Shown: positions 9,701-17,813, counted from the stretch's first letter. The stretch: 64,000 nt of DNA from Pirellulaceae bacterium (GCA_028280445.1 JANQLU010000098.1:96871-160870), one strand, 5' to 3'. Numbers and translations: made by a program. The notes: a model not told the origin generated them from the sequence alone.

Positions 9701-10690
9701 CCGCGCTTCCTTGATAGCGCCGACTTCGTCATAGAGTTTTCCGTCTAAAGCTCCTTCGGTCAGTCCCGCTTCGACTTCGTCTTGCGATGGTATGATATCT
9801 TCAAAGGTAAACACACGCCCGGTGGGAACATCGACAAATCGCAACATGGCTTTGGGGGGATTCATCGCCGGTTGCCAATCCACCATAAAACCATGAGCCG
9901 AGGAATCGAAAATCGTAAAAAACCCGAGCCCCAGGTTCGACTGATAGACCATGTTTTCAGCGCAGGCAAACCAACTAAATGGAACAGTTCCAGCGTCAGC
10001 TTCGTTCGGAACAATTCCCAAACTGAAAGTTTCGCGATTTTGTTGATACCGTGAGGGATCGCTAAACGCGGTGTCGCCCGTATTCCCGATGTTTTCGAGG
10101 ACTCCGGCAACCGGATATAAATCATTGCGACAAGTCGTTGGCAAAGGCGTCGCTCCAACTTCTGCAACTCCGTCGCCACCCACAACAAATCCATCCTGAG
10201 CCCAGATCACCGGCGGATCGAAATCGTAATCGAAGCGAAAATTGGTAAAAAAGTTGCTAAAAGTCGTACCATCGCCAACCTCAAAGACAACGAAATAGTC
10301 ACCGTAGGGGTATCGCAGGTCGACTCGAATCGTGTACTGAGGTGGCGGATCACCTGGGTTTACTGGGCCAGCGCGTTTGTTTTGATCGATTTCAAATCCA
10401 TCTTGCTCCTCGGCATACTTTCCTTCGTAGCGACCACCTGTGAGCGGCGGTCCCCAGACACGAACGACGTGGACACAAGGAGCAATCGAACCGGTCGGAA
10501 TATCCTGGTAGAGTTCATAGGTAATATCAACTTTTGTTCCACCCGCATGAACGACATTGATAATGTCACCCGCCAGTCCACCACCACCGCCTGGAGGTGG
10601 CGATTGCGCAACGAGAGTTGCATTCAAGCTAAATAGTCCAGCCCAACAGATGATCAACGCAAGAATTTTAGAAAGGAAATAACGGGTCAT
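3776..10690 (-). CDS. Secreted RHS/YD-repeat polymorphic toxin with C-terminal WHH nuclease
   Basis: A 2,304-residue protein with a signal peptide (Leu/Ile-rich core, then a Pro-Gly-rich stretch), about 350 residues of N-terminal region, and then dozens of RHS/YD repeats of the form YDxxNRxxxxxDxxG. The RHS core ends with RFYYPAQGQFLNRDPKGY and MDPTG near residue 2000, the usual border before a variable toxin tip. The tip of about 300 residues contains GYTWHH (Trp2118-His-His), LELV and later His residues in HKRVAHKGP. This matches the WHH branch of the HNH/Endonuclease VII fold. By family knowledge the RHS shell encloses and delivers the tip, which cuts nucleic acid in target cells. The ATG at 10690 is chosen over the TTG at 10702. 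It is flanked by an upstream membrane-protein gene and a downstream SUKH immunity gene. Confidence 0.93.
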   Translation of the reverse strand: MTRYFLSKILALIICWAGLFSLNATLVAQSPPPGGGGGLAGDIINVVHAGGTKVDITYELYQDIPTGSIAPCVHVVRVWGPPLTGGRYEGKYAEEQDGFEIDQNKRAGPVNPGDPPPQYTIRVDLRYPYGDYFVVFEVGDGTTFSNFFTNFRFDYDFDPPVIWAQDGFVVGGDGVAEVGATPLPTTCRNDLYPVAGVLENIGNTGDTAFSDPSRYQQNRETFSLGIVPNEADAGTVPFSWFACAENMVYQSNLGLGFFTIFDSSAHGFMVDWQPAMNPPKAMLRFVDVPTGRVFTFEDIIPSQDEVEAGLTEGALDGKLYDEVGAIKEARLLDDNNNLVTAIKDATKLEIERQSGEIMTFERFDFDFAGDDDQDEEYDAEYRLVKWVNLDQQGYEITYHNDNTFEIDTITDRFSRVIKYQYGQVVGGREAITSIILPNGTTASVSYNGVHISQVSVGTLWNWTNNVVVDHDDRTLDFEINSPTVCQRKYRYSLDVRELRTHIVAQPANSIIGIFSQDESERLLEIIPDATEEDRDSMLVGNHSIMVVEQGVSISFVAPVGGTVLEYEENSFEPTGGIGQGGGGSINGTLKQFTLGLPTDRRTRQGTWIDCDYDLDGFLTKRTLEEDIPAETVFESWAYNDDKKIERYRDRLGRVTKYVHDACGNVEQRIVGMFNDDPDDDPAADQSDPNITATYLADYHDSGVLKGQLVFTQDPLGNRTDFSYYGDGTIQKVTAPADESGGERNWNTYTYDAHVRLEKITEPYDYGTTSGTRDAKVYTYDALNRVIEITYADGSTEKFEYGDGANAPQGQIYRYKDRRGIFTRFQYDNLCRVTEKIVGVAKIEAGSEVACNDPNEQVKTEYTYLSGTSLPETINVNGSITHYEYDAVNRVVETRVTPDANSTPLVSKTVYENSLRFYDEDPYGRRTYNSYYLPTRYNQRTVTEATSNTSIRSVVTVNIKTSPTLNRVNPDRNAPYVIVEHDTDVEGQVTDVTDRREIDSSHEYDWRGRNFRNKYALGLNEEIQSETVYDKANNILEKRKPRYFSSSAVDPQGSGKSFEKFQYNGRNLVCQMTDAPISSELSETSIKYYLDKNLKWHTDPRPDSSIEGQGGILYCPHIKTGRFMGRGRETDLVNLSTPPGVFENTDHGGNRTHLAPGVDNIVTNADANGTTDLVDNETEQEQTIRLDNLQRMSGATVWNINCPAIDPEKPEIANIGSADGFTRQSLYDEDLADGVGLDSATGITPEFGGPTVNLTDCLTKLAEPIAQGGADITFDNDADGRAVVRINHELELSVTIYDCLNRPVMNAVLDRDDGQSLISWSCMQYDNIVNVPGFGECVETVSIDADGNTDRVHVDRLGRTIQTLDALSKITAYEYDANTNVLSVLDPEGVGIRANTFDGLNRLTSSIDTWGDETQATYDANGNTKTVTDARSHITTYVYDARDRVSEVMDRLGGITKYAYDQNNNIISIEDADQENGVGNITRYEYDERNLLRKIIYPDHVDGTSPGDAGYGIIEISEYDSSRRMVKRIDQAGDLVKFTYDIANRTKQREYFAHGDHNTVVDTDSFDYDGVNRIKSATSGRYTNTCEFDYDKAGRKWKERLLANNKTYEIINEYDTNSRLIKLTYPDGTICERNYTPRWSLFETRYKGALIETRTYDDAARLKTCVTGNGKTATYTYRENGADRDNMISTIDISGITSFAYTYDANKNKTAENITGTMLPWGFSSSGYDKENRITVWNRADGSRNLAWVRSMVGDWTNYSVNGTSENRTYNDAHELTHIDGVQKFEYDAKGNMVKDDQGRRHIYDFDNKLRYIDEDDNGTNDYQQKYDALGRRIAYKKTGNSWMYYICAGSQLIAEYNQAAGLTNPRRKYIYGSYIDEPIALDRRTSSNWNLFYYHRNAQMSIAAVTHHDGSIRERYAYDAYGNTTILAANGTTVRSSSNMNNPFMYTGRFYHSDFEKYYFRARFYYPAQGQFLNRDPKGYVDGASLYAGYFSPNGMDPTGTENDVEFGTIPDQKMRLPADSRGNWIEGERGNGTFRYEDNAENRSRNIVGLEVKFENGHIAVGGFPDQYYYKGNAKSATVDISTVGATVTGSDDIAARDAMRKLLNDNSWTKPDGYTWHHAGGEGSTKLELVETDFHKRVAHKGPAAPHRAATRANRIRARGLAVLDVYMTIRDAAEYAGVGGLKYQESNFKLYYYTERDSVFTVHKPVVGLFGAKPWKKYVAGPKAGQTQSISWAQAEQFKLRAERKWGKFIRGTLFRKPRFKPGTHRHSIPITDRFGRTIGHIDEDGPTMYYNSGFEPWNMS

Positions 10691-10733
10691 GATTATTCTC
10701 AACCAGTAAGTGTTTATTGTCTTTTGCTTGTTT

Positions 10734-11561
10734 TCAGTTTGGTAAAACGACTTTGATCAGGTACTTTGCTTGTCCTCGACGGGTAGGCGAACCGGCGACG
10801 ATATCGATATATCCGCGCGTACCTGGCGTGGCTTTGAAACGCGCCGTTGCTAAACCGTTTTCATCAGCTTGCACCGTGATTGCCGGCAGCTGATTTTCAA
10901 ATTGCCCCAGCCGTGGCGAATAGAAAGTCACCGGCATATTGGGTTCTACACGTGTTTTGAGAACAGCGGTTTCACCGCGAAGCACTTCGTGGTATTGCTG
11001 CCCTATCTCTTTGATGCGAGGTGCGTCGCTTCCTGATGGAAGATTTTGAAATGCACGCCCTGGCTCAAAAATATTGAGATACGCTTGTGGGTCGGCTAAA
11101 AACTCATCTCGATTAAAAGGAGCCGGTTCGAACATGACCGAAAGCCGTTCGGGATGCTTTTTGGAATTGATGGCTTCGGTAATTGATTCAACGTTTTCAT
11201 TGAGCTGGGGATCCAATAGTGGAGAGCGTCCTACCCGTGACTTCGAAGCCCGACGACGTTCACGCCGCTTGTCTCTTGCCTCCTGTGCTTTTTTGAGTTT
11301 CAACGGAACTTTGTCTACTTTTTTCCAAGCTCCATCGACGTACTGCCAATATTTTCCCGAGACCATAGGACCCTGTGGTGAATCAGATTGTTGTCGAGTT
11401 TGCCGGTTGGACGGACGCAAATCCAACTCTTGCTCGGCATCTGTCGCAACCGACACACTGCTCCGAAACCAATTGTTTTTTGACGCGAATAACAACAAAC
11501 AAACGCCAGTAACGCCTGCGAAACAAAACACGGCAAAGGTCTTGGTGGATATTTTCTGCAT
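10734..11561 (-). CDS. Membrane-anchored protein preceding the RHS toxin
   Basis: A 275-residue protein with one N-terminal hydrophobic segment (residues about 8-28) acting as an anchor or uncleaved signal. A basic Arg/Lys-rich stretch near residues 90-110 follows, then a C-terminal beta-rich region (about 195-275) that resembles an Ig-like domain, with the pattern PAITVQADENGLATARFKATPGT. I do not recognise a named family. Its stop lies 43 bases before the RHS start on the same strand, so the two are probably one operon. A role in display, anchoring or export of the RHS protein is plausible but inferred only from position. Confidence 0.75.
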   Translation of the reverse strand: MQKISTKTFAVFCFAGVTGVCLLLFASKNNWFRSSVSVATDAEQELDLRPSNRQTRQQSDSPQGPMVSGKYWQYVDGAWKKVDKVPLKLKKAQEARDKRRERRRASKSRVGRSPLLDPQLNENVESITEAINSKKHPERLSVMFEPAPFNRDEFLADPQAYLNIFEPGRAFQNLPSGSDAPRIKEIGQQYHEVLRGETAVLKTRVEPNMPVTFYSPRLGQFENQLPAITVQADENGLATARFKATPGTRGYIDIVAGSPTRRGQAKYLIKVVLPN

Positions 11562-11959
11562 GATTTTCGATTAGATCTGTGATAGCGAAACTGTGAGACG
11601 AAGCGACGATCATCGCTCCATGCACCAAATACACAAGCGCGCACGGTCCCGACAAAAAAAATCAAAAAAAATCCAGAATGCTCGGAGTTTTGAAAATCGA
11701 AACTCGGATCCAGCTGGGGAACCATCATCAAGAACATCGAAAACGAGAAGGTATCATCAAGCGAGAGGTGTGTTGCGAGTTGTTACAATTTTTGAATTGT
11801 TGCCGCGAATTTTTTGACAACGGATACTTTGCCTAATATCGTAGATACACACTTGATTGTTCGTGAAGAAAAATCTGCCTCGTGAATAATCAATTCAACT
11901 GCGGTACTCAGTGGTAATGGACATCCATCGAGTGCTTCGTTGAAAACAAGGCGGCAACT
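11562..11959. other. Intergenic region between divergent operons
   Basis: About 400 bases separate the start of the RHS operon (leftward) from the start of the sigma/CHAT/kinase operon (rightward). It should hold both promoters. I see A-rich tracts near 11655-11680 but no confident promoter boxes, palindromes or small gene. The reading frames here have no coding character. Confidence 0.5.
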
Positions 11960-12463
11960 ATGATTAACGAAATCCTGACTCGAATTCGACAAGGCTTGTA
12001 CGCAAAAATTGACACGCCGAGAAATACGGTGTTTTCCGGCCGCTACGATACATCGGATGTCAAACAGGAAATCCTGATCCAAATTTGGCAAGAAGCTGAA
12101 TTGGTGGGCATCGAAAACGTTCCCTTGACCAACGCCTGGTTGCGCTCGGTTTGCCACGGGCACCAATGCAAATTTAAAAAGCATCACGCCGCGCGCAAAC
12201 GATCGGTGACGCAAGAGCAACAGCCCGCTGCTAACATTTGCCATCAAGACAACCCGGCAAGCCAAGCGGAAAATCGAGAAGAAGTATCACGCGCGCTATT
12301 GGCCGTGAGTACATTGAACGACAAACAACGCGCCATCTTGCGGTTTCGGATCTTTGAGCAAATGTCGTTCGTCGAAATATCAAATCGTATCGACCTGCCG
12401 GAACAAGCGGTCAGGCGACAATATTACCAACTGCTGAAACAACTCAAACAATATCTAACGTAG
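11960..12463 (+). CDS. RNA polymerase sigma-70-like (ECF) factor, module 1
   Basis: A 167-residue sigma factor of ECF size. Region 2 (residues about 10-80) is divergent but retains the DVKQEILIQIWQEAEL helix. Region 4 (about 110-165) is clearer: LNDKQRAILRFRIFEQMSFVEISNRIDLPEQAVRRQYYQLLKQL has the helix-turn-helix pattern for binding the -35 element. An AAGGCGG-like ribosome-binding site precedes the ATG. It is the first gene of an apparent operon with a CHAT protease, a kinase and a small protein, and the next frame begins almost on top of its stop. I infer that it directs transcription of its own operon or a linked response. No anti-sigma zinc-finger gene is adjacent. Confidence 0.85.
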   Translation: MINEILTRIRQGLYAKIDTPRNTVFSGRYDTSDVKQEILIQIWQEAELVGIENVPLTNAWLRSVCHGHQCKFKKHHAARKRSVTQEQQPAANICHQDNPASQAENREEVSRALLAVSTLNDKQRAILRFRIFEQMSFVEISNRIDLPEQAVRRQYYQLLKQLKQYLT

Positions 12464-12519
12464 TGGCAGTTGGCGGAACATGCATGTTTCCCGCCTGTCA
12501 CGAAACAGGAGTCGGGTTG

Positions 12520-15504
12520 ATGATCTTTCAAACAAGCCATCCCAATGCATCACGGTTTGCGCCTTTCGTTGTTTCAATTTTCGTGGGAATCGGCATGAAC
12601 ATCCTGGCGTCGAGCGCTCAAGGCCATTTTTTTCTTCCCGTTCAGGAAAATAAAGCAACGAAAAAAAAACAAGAAGACATGACGGTCGAGCAAGCGAAAA
12701 AGCTGCTGGCGAAATCGACACGACTGATGGGTACGGGGAAACTCCTCGAAGCCGAAAAATCGACGCAGCATGCGTATGACGAGATTTCAGAAAAACGAGG
12801 ACGTCTGGACAAATATACTTTGAATGCACTTTCTCTGTTGACTCAAATAAAATTCGTGTTGCGTCGTTCGGAAGCAATCAGGCACGCCGAAGATCTCGCC
12901 AAACGCAGTCGGAGCACTGGAATTTATCGAACCCAACGCTATTTCACCAACATTGGAATGCTCGCATTCGTCTATATGACGTTTGGGCAATTCGAAAAAG
13001 CCGAACAGGTTTACCAACAATGTAGTCGCGAAGACATGTCGAAGTTTCCAGTTTCAGAGTTTAGTTTCAGATTCACCTATACAGAACACTTGATCAAAAT
13101 TGACCGTTTGAACGATGCGCAACAACAATTGGAATTGGCCAACAACATCGCCCAAAAAGTGTACGCCAAGCATCGCTCCAAAGACAAAAACGCGACTCAT
13201 TTTCAGTTCGAAGACATGGTGGTACTCGTTCAGATCAGAAAAAGCAGTCTTTTTAACCGGATGGGCGAATTCGAAAAAGCGACAGCGATCAGTCAACCGT
13301 GTCTCAAACGGCTCGAAAGTCTGTCCCCAAAATACGCACGTAATTTTTCTCAAGCGACACCAATCAGTGCGTTTAAGCGCGATTGCCATCGAAATCTGGC
13401 AATTGCCGCATTTGGAAAAGGGAATTACAGGAAAGCCAAAAAGCATTACTTGCTTGCAGAAAAACTCATTGTCCCTAGCAGGCATGCGGCCATGGCGCAA
13501 ACGCAAAAAGATGTCGCCGCGACGATGTTGCGATTGGGAGAACTCAAGCAGGCAGAAGAAAAAATAGCATCCGCCATCATCGAATACAAAAAAGCCACTT
13601 CGCACCGGGACGCAATGTACTCCGATATCTTGCGCGTCAAATCAAAAATACAGCGTGCCCGTGGGGATGCGGCGGGTTCGCTCGCAACGATTGCCGAAGC
13701 CATCGAGATTCGCAACAAAAAACCCATTGCAGCACAGTTGCAACACGCGTTGGATCAAGTGGAGTTGGGCAAATCAAAACTGCACTTGAGGCAAAAACAA
13801 AAGGCTCATCAAACGTTTTGCAAAACGCTCGATGGGCTCCTGGATTATTTTGATCGCGAGTTGATTTTCATGTCCGAAGGCAGCGCCTTGCAATATGCGC
13901 GAACGATCAAAAGCGTCCTGAATGAGGTTGTCGCAAGTACCGATCATCGAAACCCGTCGCAAGTTGAGCAAGCCTATCAATATTCTCTCCGGGCAAAATC
14001 GCCAGTCACTCAAATTATCGCGCGTCGTCAGTGGTTGCTGCGTTCTGGGGCGTCCGAAAAAACGGCCGAGATCAAACGACAATTGGCCGCTGTGCGAACA
14101 CGGCAAGCAGAAATTCGACTGAATCCAAATATCAGCGAAGAAGAAAGTGAAAATCTGTATGATCAAAAACGAAAGCTAATTGCAAAATTGGTTGCAGCCA
14201 GCCCCAAAACCGCGAACTCGGAACTCACGTCTGATCGCACCGACAAAATGTTTCAAACATTGACCGAGTCGCTGCCGCAAAGTCACGTCATCGTCGATTT
14301 GGTCGAACTGGATCAATCCAGAAAACCAGATGGCAAACCGGCCAAATCCTCGGCGGCGTTTGTGATTGGCTACGACAAATCGAAAAAGAAATGGCGCACC
14401 CAACTTGTGTTTTATGATTCGAAATACCTGGCCAAACAGGTAGCACGCTCATATATCAAATCGATTTACAACAAGCAGCTGGACGTTTGGCGCGGGTGGG
14501 GTCTCGAAGGTGACACCATCATCGACACCAAAAGTGCCAATCGCTATTTAAAAGAACTTTGGACAAAGATCGAATCCTGTTTCCCATCCCATTTAAATTC
14601 ACAGTCGGTCATTCATATCATTGCTGATGGAAATCTTGGACGGATTCCGTGGAGTTCTGTCCGAAACGCCAATGGAAAATATCTCGTCGAAAAATACTGC
14701 TTTTCTATCAACGATTCCGCGGATTTGATGTTCCGTGGCGCCACCGCGAAACCACCTCAATCAGTGAACAAATTTAAACAACCAGTACTCGTGGGCGCCA
14801 TCAACTATTCCAATTCAACAGATGCCAAGGAGCCCAATACTCGTAATCCGACTTTTCGCACGGTAATTAGCGGCAATTCGAATCGATTTAAAAACTTGCC
14901 TGAGTCCGAGCCGGAAATTGATGATATCCAAAAGATTTTGGGAATTGCTAAAACGGTGACATTAAAACGATCTGAAGCCAACAAATCACAATTCCTGAAA
15001 GCGTTTGCTCGCTGTGATTTGTTGCATTTTTCAGGACACGGATATCTGTTGGACCAACTGTCATTGAAAACGACTTCCCAAAACGACAAAAGATTTGCCG
15101 AAAACATTTATTCAAAAGCCGGTATCGTCTTGAGCAAATCCGAAACCGATGCGCTCAAAGATTACCTGATTTTTGGTGAAGAACTCGTTGATCGCGACTT
15201 GAGTACTGTACAGCTTGTCGTACTATCAGGCTGCTTTACCGGTGGCGGTCGATATGCAATCAATGATGGAGTGTGGGGGATTCGCAAAGCGATGCATTTA
15301 GCCGGTGTTCGTTCGACCGTTACGGCACTTTATCCTGTTGAGGACAGTTCGACTCGCTCGTTGATGAAATTGTTTTACCAGAATTTGATGAAATCAGAGA
15401 CTTCGAAGGCACAAGCGCTGGCGGAGGCTCAACGAAGTTTGATCAAACAAAAAAAGGAACCGAGATTTTGGACCGCCTGGACGTTGAGTGGTGATTGGAG
15501 GTAA
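12520..15504 (+). CDS. TPR-CHAT caspase-like protease
   Basis: A 994-residue protein. A hydrophobic segment near residues 10-30 suggests export or membrane attachment. Residues about 50-480 are helical tetratricopeptide-like repeats, and a Lys/Glu-rich linker follows. The C-terminal 350 residues form a CHAT domain, a caspase/separase-related peptidase. The predicted catalytic dyad is intact: His840 in HFSGHGYL and Cys905 in VVLSGCFTGGG, followed by the family block GVWGIRKAMHLAGVRSTVTALYPVED and the C-terminal RFWTAWTLSGDWR. The start at 12520 has an AGGAG site eight bases upstream; a GTG at 12463 that overlaps the sigma stop is less likely. The TPRs probably sense a ligand or partner and gate the protease. 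Its position between a sigma factor and a kinase suggests a regulated stress or cell-death response. Confidence 0.92.
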   Translation: MIFQTSHPNASRFAPFVVSIFVGIGMNILASSAQGHFFLPVQENKATKKKQEDMTVEQAKKLLAKSTRLMGTGKLLEAEKSTQHAYDEISEKRGRLDKYTLNALSLLTQIKFVLRRSEAIRHAEDLAKRSRSTGIYRTQRYFTNIGMLAFVYMTFGQFEKAEQVYQQCSREDMSKFPVSEFSFRFTYTEHLIKIDRLNDAQQQLELANNIAQKVYAKHRSKDKNATHFQFEDMVVLVQIRKSSLFNRMGEFEKATAISQPCLKRLESLSPKYARNFSQATPISAFKRDCHRNLAIAAFGKGNYRKAKKHYLLAEKLIVPSRHAAMAQTQKDVAATMLRLGELKQAEEKIASAIIEYKKATSHRDAMYSDILRVKSKIQRARGDAAGSLATIAEAIEIRNKKPIAAQLQHALDQVELGKSKLHLRQKQKAHQTFCKTLDGLLDYFDRELIFMSEGSALQYARTIKSVLNEVVASTDHRNPSQVEQAYQYSLRAKSPVTQIIARRQWLLRSGASEKTAEIKRQLAAVRTRQAEIRLNPNISEEESENLYDQKRKLIAKLVAASPKTANSELTSDRTDKMFQTLTESLPQSHVIVDLVELDQSRKPDGKPAKSSAAFVIGYDKSKKKWRTQLVFYDSKYLAKQVARSYIKSIYNKQLDVWRGWGLEGDTIIDTKSANRYLKELWTKIESCFPSHLNSQSVIHIIADGNLGRIPWSSVRNANGKYLVEKYCFSINDSADLMFRGATAKPPQSVNKFKQPVLVGAINYSNSTDAKEPNTRNPTFRTVISGNSNRFKNLPESEPEIDDIQKILGIAKTVTLKRSEANKSQFLKAFARCDLLHFSGHGYLLDQLSLKTTSQNDKRFAENIYSKAGIVLSKSETDALKDYLIFGEELVDRDLSTVQLVVLSGCFTGGGRYAINDGVWGIRKAMHLAGVRSTVTALYPVEDSSTRSLMKLFYQNLMKSETSKAQALAEAQRSLIKQKKEPRFWTAWTLSGDWR

Positions 15505-15599
15505 CGTGAAAAAATACCGGAATTTCTTTGCCTCCGAGGTTTGACGTCGCAACGTTTTTGAACGTGAGGTTTTTCAAAATTAACATGCCCGGATAAAAA

Positions 15600-17129
15600 A
15601 TGACTGGCAATCAACCTGAGGCCGAAAATCCCAAAGACGTCGTGGAAGAGCTGGAAGATCAAATCCACGAACTCGAAAGCGAAGTTTGCGATTTGCTTCG
15701 TCAGAATAATTTCGCCTTTGATTCGCTTGAAAACCAATCGCCGACGGTCATCGGGCGTTTTGAAATTCTGGAAACATTGAGCCGACAAGGCCAGGCGCTC
15801 GTCTATTTGGCTTTTGATCCGGTCCTTCAACGCAAAGTCGTTTTAAAAATTTATTTGCAGTCAATCACTGCGGCGCAACGTGCCAAAATGGTCGCTGAAG
15901 GGAGGGCTTTGGCAAAAATCGAAAGCCCGTATGTGGTCAAATGTCTGGGGGTCGAAGAATACCAGGAAATTCCGTTTTTAGTTCTCCAATATGTTCCCGG
16001 CAAAACGCTAACTGAACTCGTAGAAACCGATGGGCTGTTAAAACCAGATCGAGCGCTCTCGATTGTTCGTCGCTTGGCCGAGGGACTGCGACATCTTCAT
16101 CAACTTGGCCTAGCCCACCGCGATTTGAAACCCAGTAATGTGATCATTGTTGATGACACACCTGTTTTGGTTGATTTTGGCTTAGTCGCTCGTCCCGCTG
16201 AAATCGATCAAGATGACACATCCGGAACTCCAGCGTTTATGGCTCCGGAACAAGCACGAGAAGGCCAAACCGATATTGATACGAGGGTCGATATTTATGG
16301 GCTCGGTGCAATTCTCCATTTCCTGGTTGCGGGGCATCCTCCTCAACAAACCGTCAGCCACGAGAAACGACCGCTGGAAACACTGCTGAAAAAATCGTTA
16401 GCAACGAACCCGGTTGACCGAATCGGTGATGTGAGCCAGATGATCGCTGAGATCGATTTGGTTCGCTCTCGATTCAAACGCAACCGCATCATGACTGTCA
16501 CGGGTTGTGTCGTATTGTTATTGGGCGTCATTCTCGGCGGCGCCGCGGTATTCCAAAATTTCTTGAAACCGAATTCAGACACGCCGATTGTGTCGGATGT
16601 TACACAAAAGCCAAAACAAGATATTTTGCGCACGGATTTTGGTTTGCAGGTCGAAATGATCGACGACAACGGCAACCCGTTGAATCGTGATAAAAAAGGC
16701 GTCTACCAGTTGTTATTGGACTCGAACATTCGTTTCAAAGTGACGGCCAATCGCGACTGTAAAATTGTCATTGCCAGCCTAGAGAGTGCCGAATTTACGA
16801 CGGAAATCAACAAATGCGTGCAGTTATTCCCAAGACAGGGAGAATTGGCAGATATCCAACTGGTCGGTAAAAACACGACCGTTTTGCCGAAAAATCGAAG
16901 TGTCCGCTGTAATTCACTTTCACCGCGCAACGAATACGTCATCCTGGTCGCCTGGACCGGTAAATCCAAAATGGAAACCGTGATCGACAAAATCAGTTCG
17001 TTGATCAAACAAGATTCCAAATTCGTTCAACGCGCCGACGAAATCTGGCGGGGTTTGGGTGACGAAGAATCTGAACTCGGACTCACGTCGAGCCAGCTAT
17101 TGGTCTATTTCGTATCCAACGGCGACTAA
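15600..17129 (+). CDS. Transmembrane Ser/Thr protein kinase, module 1
   Basis: A 509-residue Hanks-type kinase. An acidic coiled coil (about 10-40) precedes the kinase domain (about 52-285). Lys83 (VVLK), HRDLKPSN with Asp175, DFG with Asp192, and the APE motif in FMAPEQ are present. The glycine-rich loop is degenerate: LSRQGQALVYL has Ser61 and Gln63 where the first two glycines normally lie. A membrane span (about 298-318) leads to an extracytoplasmic domain of about 190 residues that resembles DUF4384-type sensor or adhesion domains (FKVTANRDCKIVI, NEYVILVAWTG). It starts 95 bases after the CHAT gene. It could phosphorylate the CHAT or sigma protein of its operon in response to an envelope signal. 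Confidence 0.9.
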   Translation: MTGNQPEAENPKDVVEELEDQIHELESEVCDLLRQNNFAFDSLENQSPTVIGRFEILETLSRQGQALVYLAFDPVLQRKVVLKIYLQSITAAQRAKMVAEGRALAKIESPYVVKCLGVEEYQEIPFLVLQYVPGKTLTELVETDGLLKPDRALSIVRRLAEGLRHLHQLGLAHRDLKPSNVIIVDDTPVLVDFGLVARPAEIDQDDTSGTPAFMAPEQAREGQTDIDTRVDIYGLGAILHFLVAGHPPQQTVSHEKRPLETLLKKSLATNPVDRIGDVSQMIAEIDLVRSRFKRNRIMTVTGCVVLLLGVILGGAAVFQNFLKPNSDTPIVSDVTQKPKQDILRTDFGLQVEMIDDNGNPLNRDKKGVYQLLLDSNIRFKVTANRDCKIVIASLESAEFTTEINKCVQLFPRQGELADIQLVGKNTTVLPKNRSVRCNSLSPRNEYVILVAWTGKSKMETVIDKISSLIKQDSKFVQRADEIWRGLGDEESELGLTSSQLLVYFVSNGD

Positions 17130-17516
17130 CAAAACGTAGCTGTCATCGGAATCCGAACTCTATTGCCTGTTGCTTGCGTTCTTCGATTGCGGATACATTG
17201 AATGCCTACGTTTTGAGACCATTTGCAATGAGTCACAGCGACGTCGCATCCCGAGTTCTCCCTTGAACATAACGGGGTGCACTGCATATCATGAATCATC
17301 CAGTAACCGGTTGATTTTGACTCGTGATTTGAAAACCGGTTTCAAACAAATCCTCCGTCTCAAAAAAAGACTTTTTCCTATTTTCAGCAAAATTGGTGAA
17401 AGGTTTCCCAGAAAATCTGCGTCAAACTGCAGATATTTCAATTGGCGCAAGAATTGCGTCGCATTTTTTAGTTGTCGGTTTCCGACATATTTATTTTTCG
17501 ATCAGAGGAGGAATCA
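17130..17516. other. Non-coding gap inside the CHAT/kinase operon
   Basis: About 390 bases separate the kinase from the small downstream gene. I see no supported gene, only short frames without coding character. The length allows a separate promoter for the small protein, but no boxes stand out. Confidence 0.4.
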
Positions 17517-17813
17517 ATGACGGACGTCCACGGACACTGGACAATCAACAGCGTCCTAGTCAATTCGGAACCAGTGTTAGATAAGAATGGATTTGAGAAA
17601 CTCGTCGTTTCCCAAAATCACATTTCAATCGAACCTGCTGGAATCGAGTTTTCCGTGAATCAAGCAACTTCGCGGAGTGCCATTTTGGAGTCACGTTCGC
17701 AAGTATTTTTTGCGGAATATTTCAAAAATGACGGACAATTGACGCTGGATTTGTCACGCCCTGCATTTCGCGAAACCATTCGCGTAAGTGCATCAATGAA
17801 TGGTCAATAAACG
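17517..17813 (+). CDS. Small beta-rich protein at end of the CHAT/kinase operon
   Basis: The ATG at 17517 is preceded by a near-perfect AGAGGAGG ribosome-binding site, which rules out the earlier ATG at 17472. The 98-residue product begins MTDVHGHWTINSVLVN and alternates short beta-like strands. The HGHWTINS opening followed by a self-contained barrel-like pattern recalls small lipocalin-like planctomycete domains (TIGR03067 type), but I am not sure of the family. It has no signal peptide or membrane segment and no Cys. A strong terminator follows. It could be a ligand-binding or inhibitor subunit of the upstream module; that is inferred from position only. Confidence 0.7.

Noticed and set aside
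12463..12519. GTG start for the CHAT protein overlapping the sigma stop
   Set aside because: The ATG at 12520 has a good AGGAG site at correct spacing and gives a better N-terminus; the extension has no family-like sequence.
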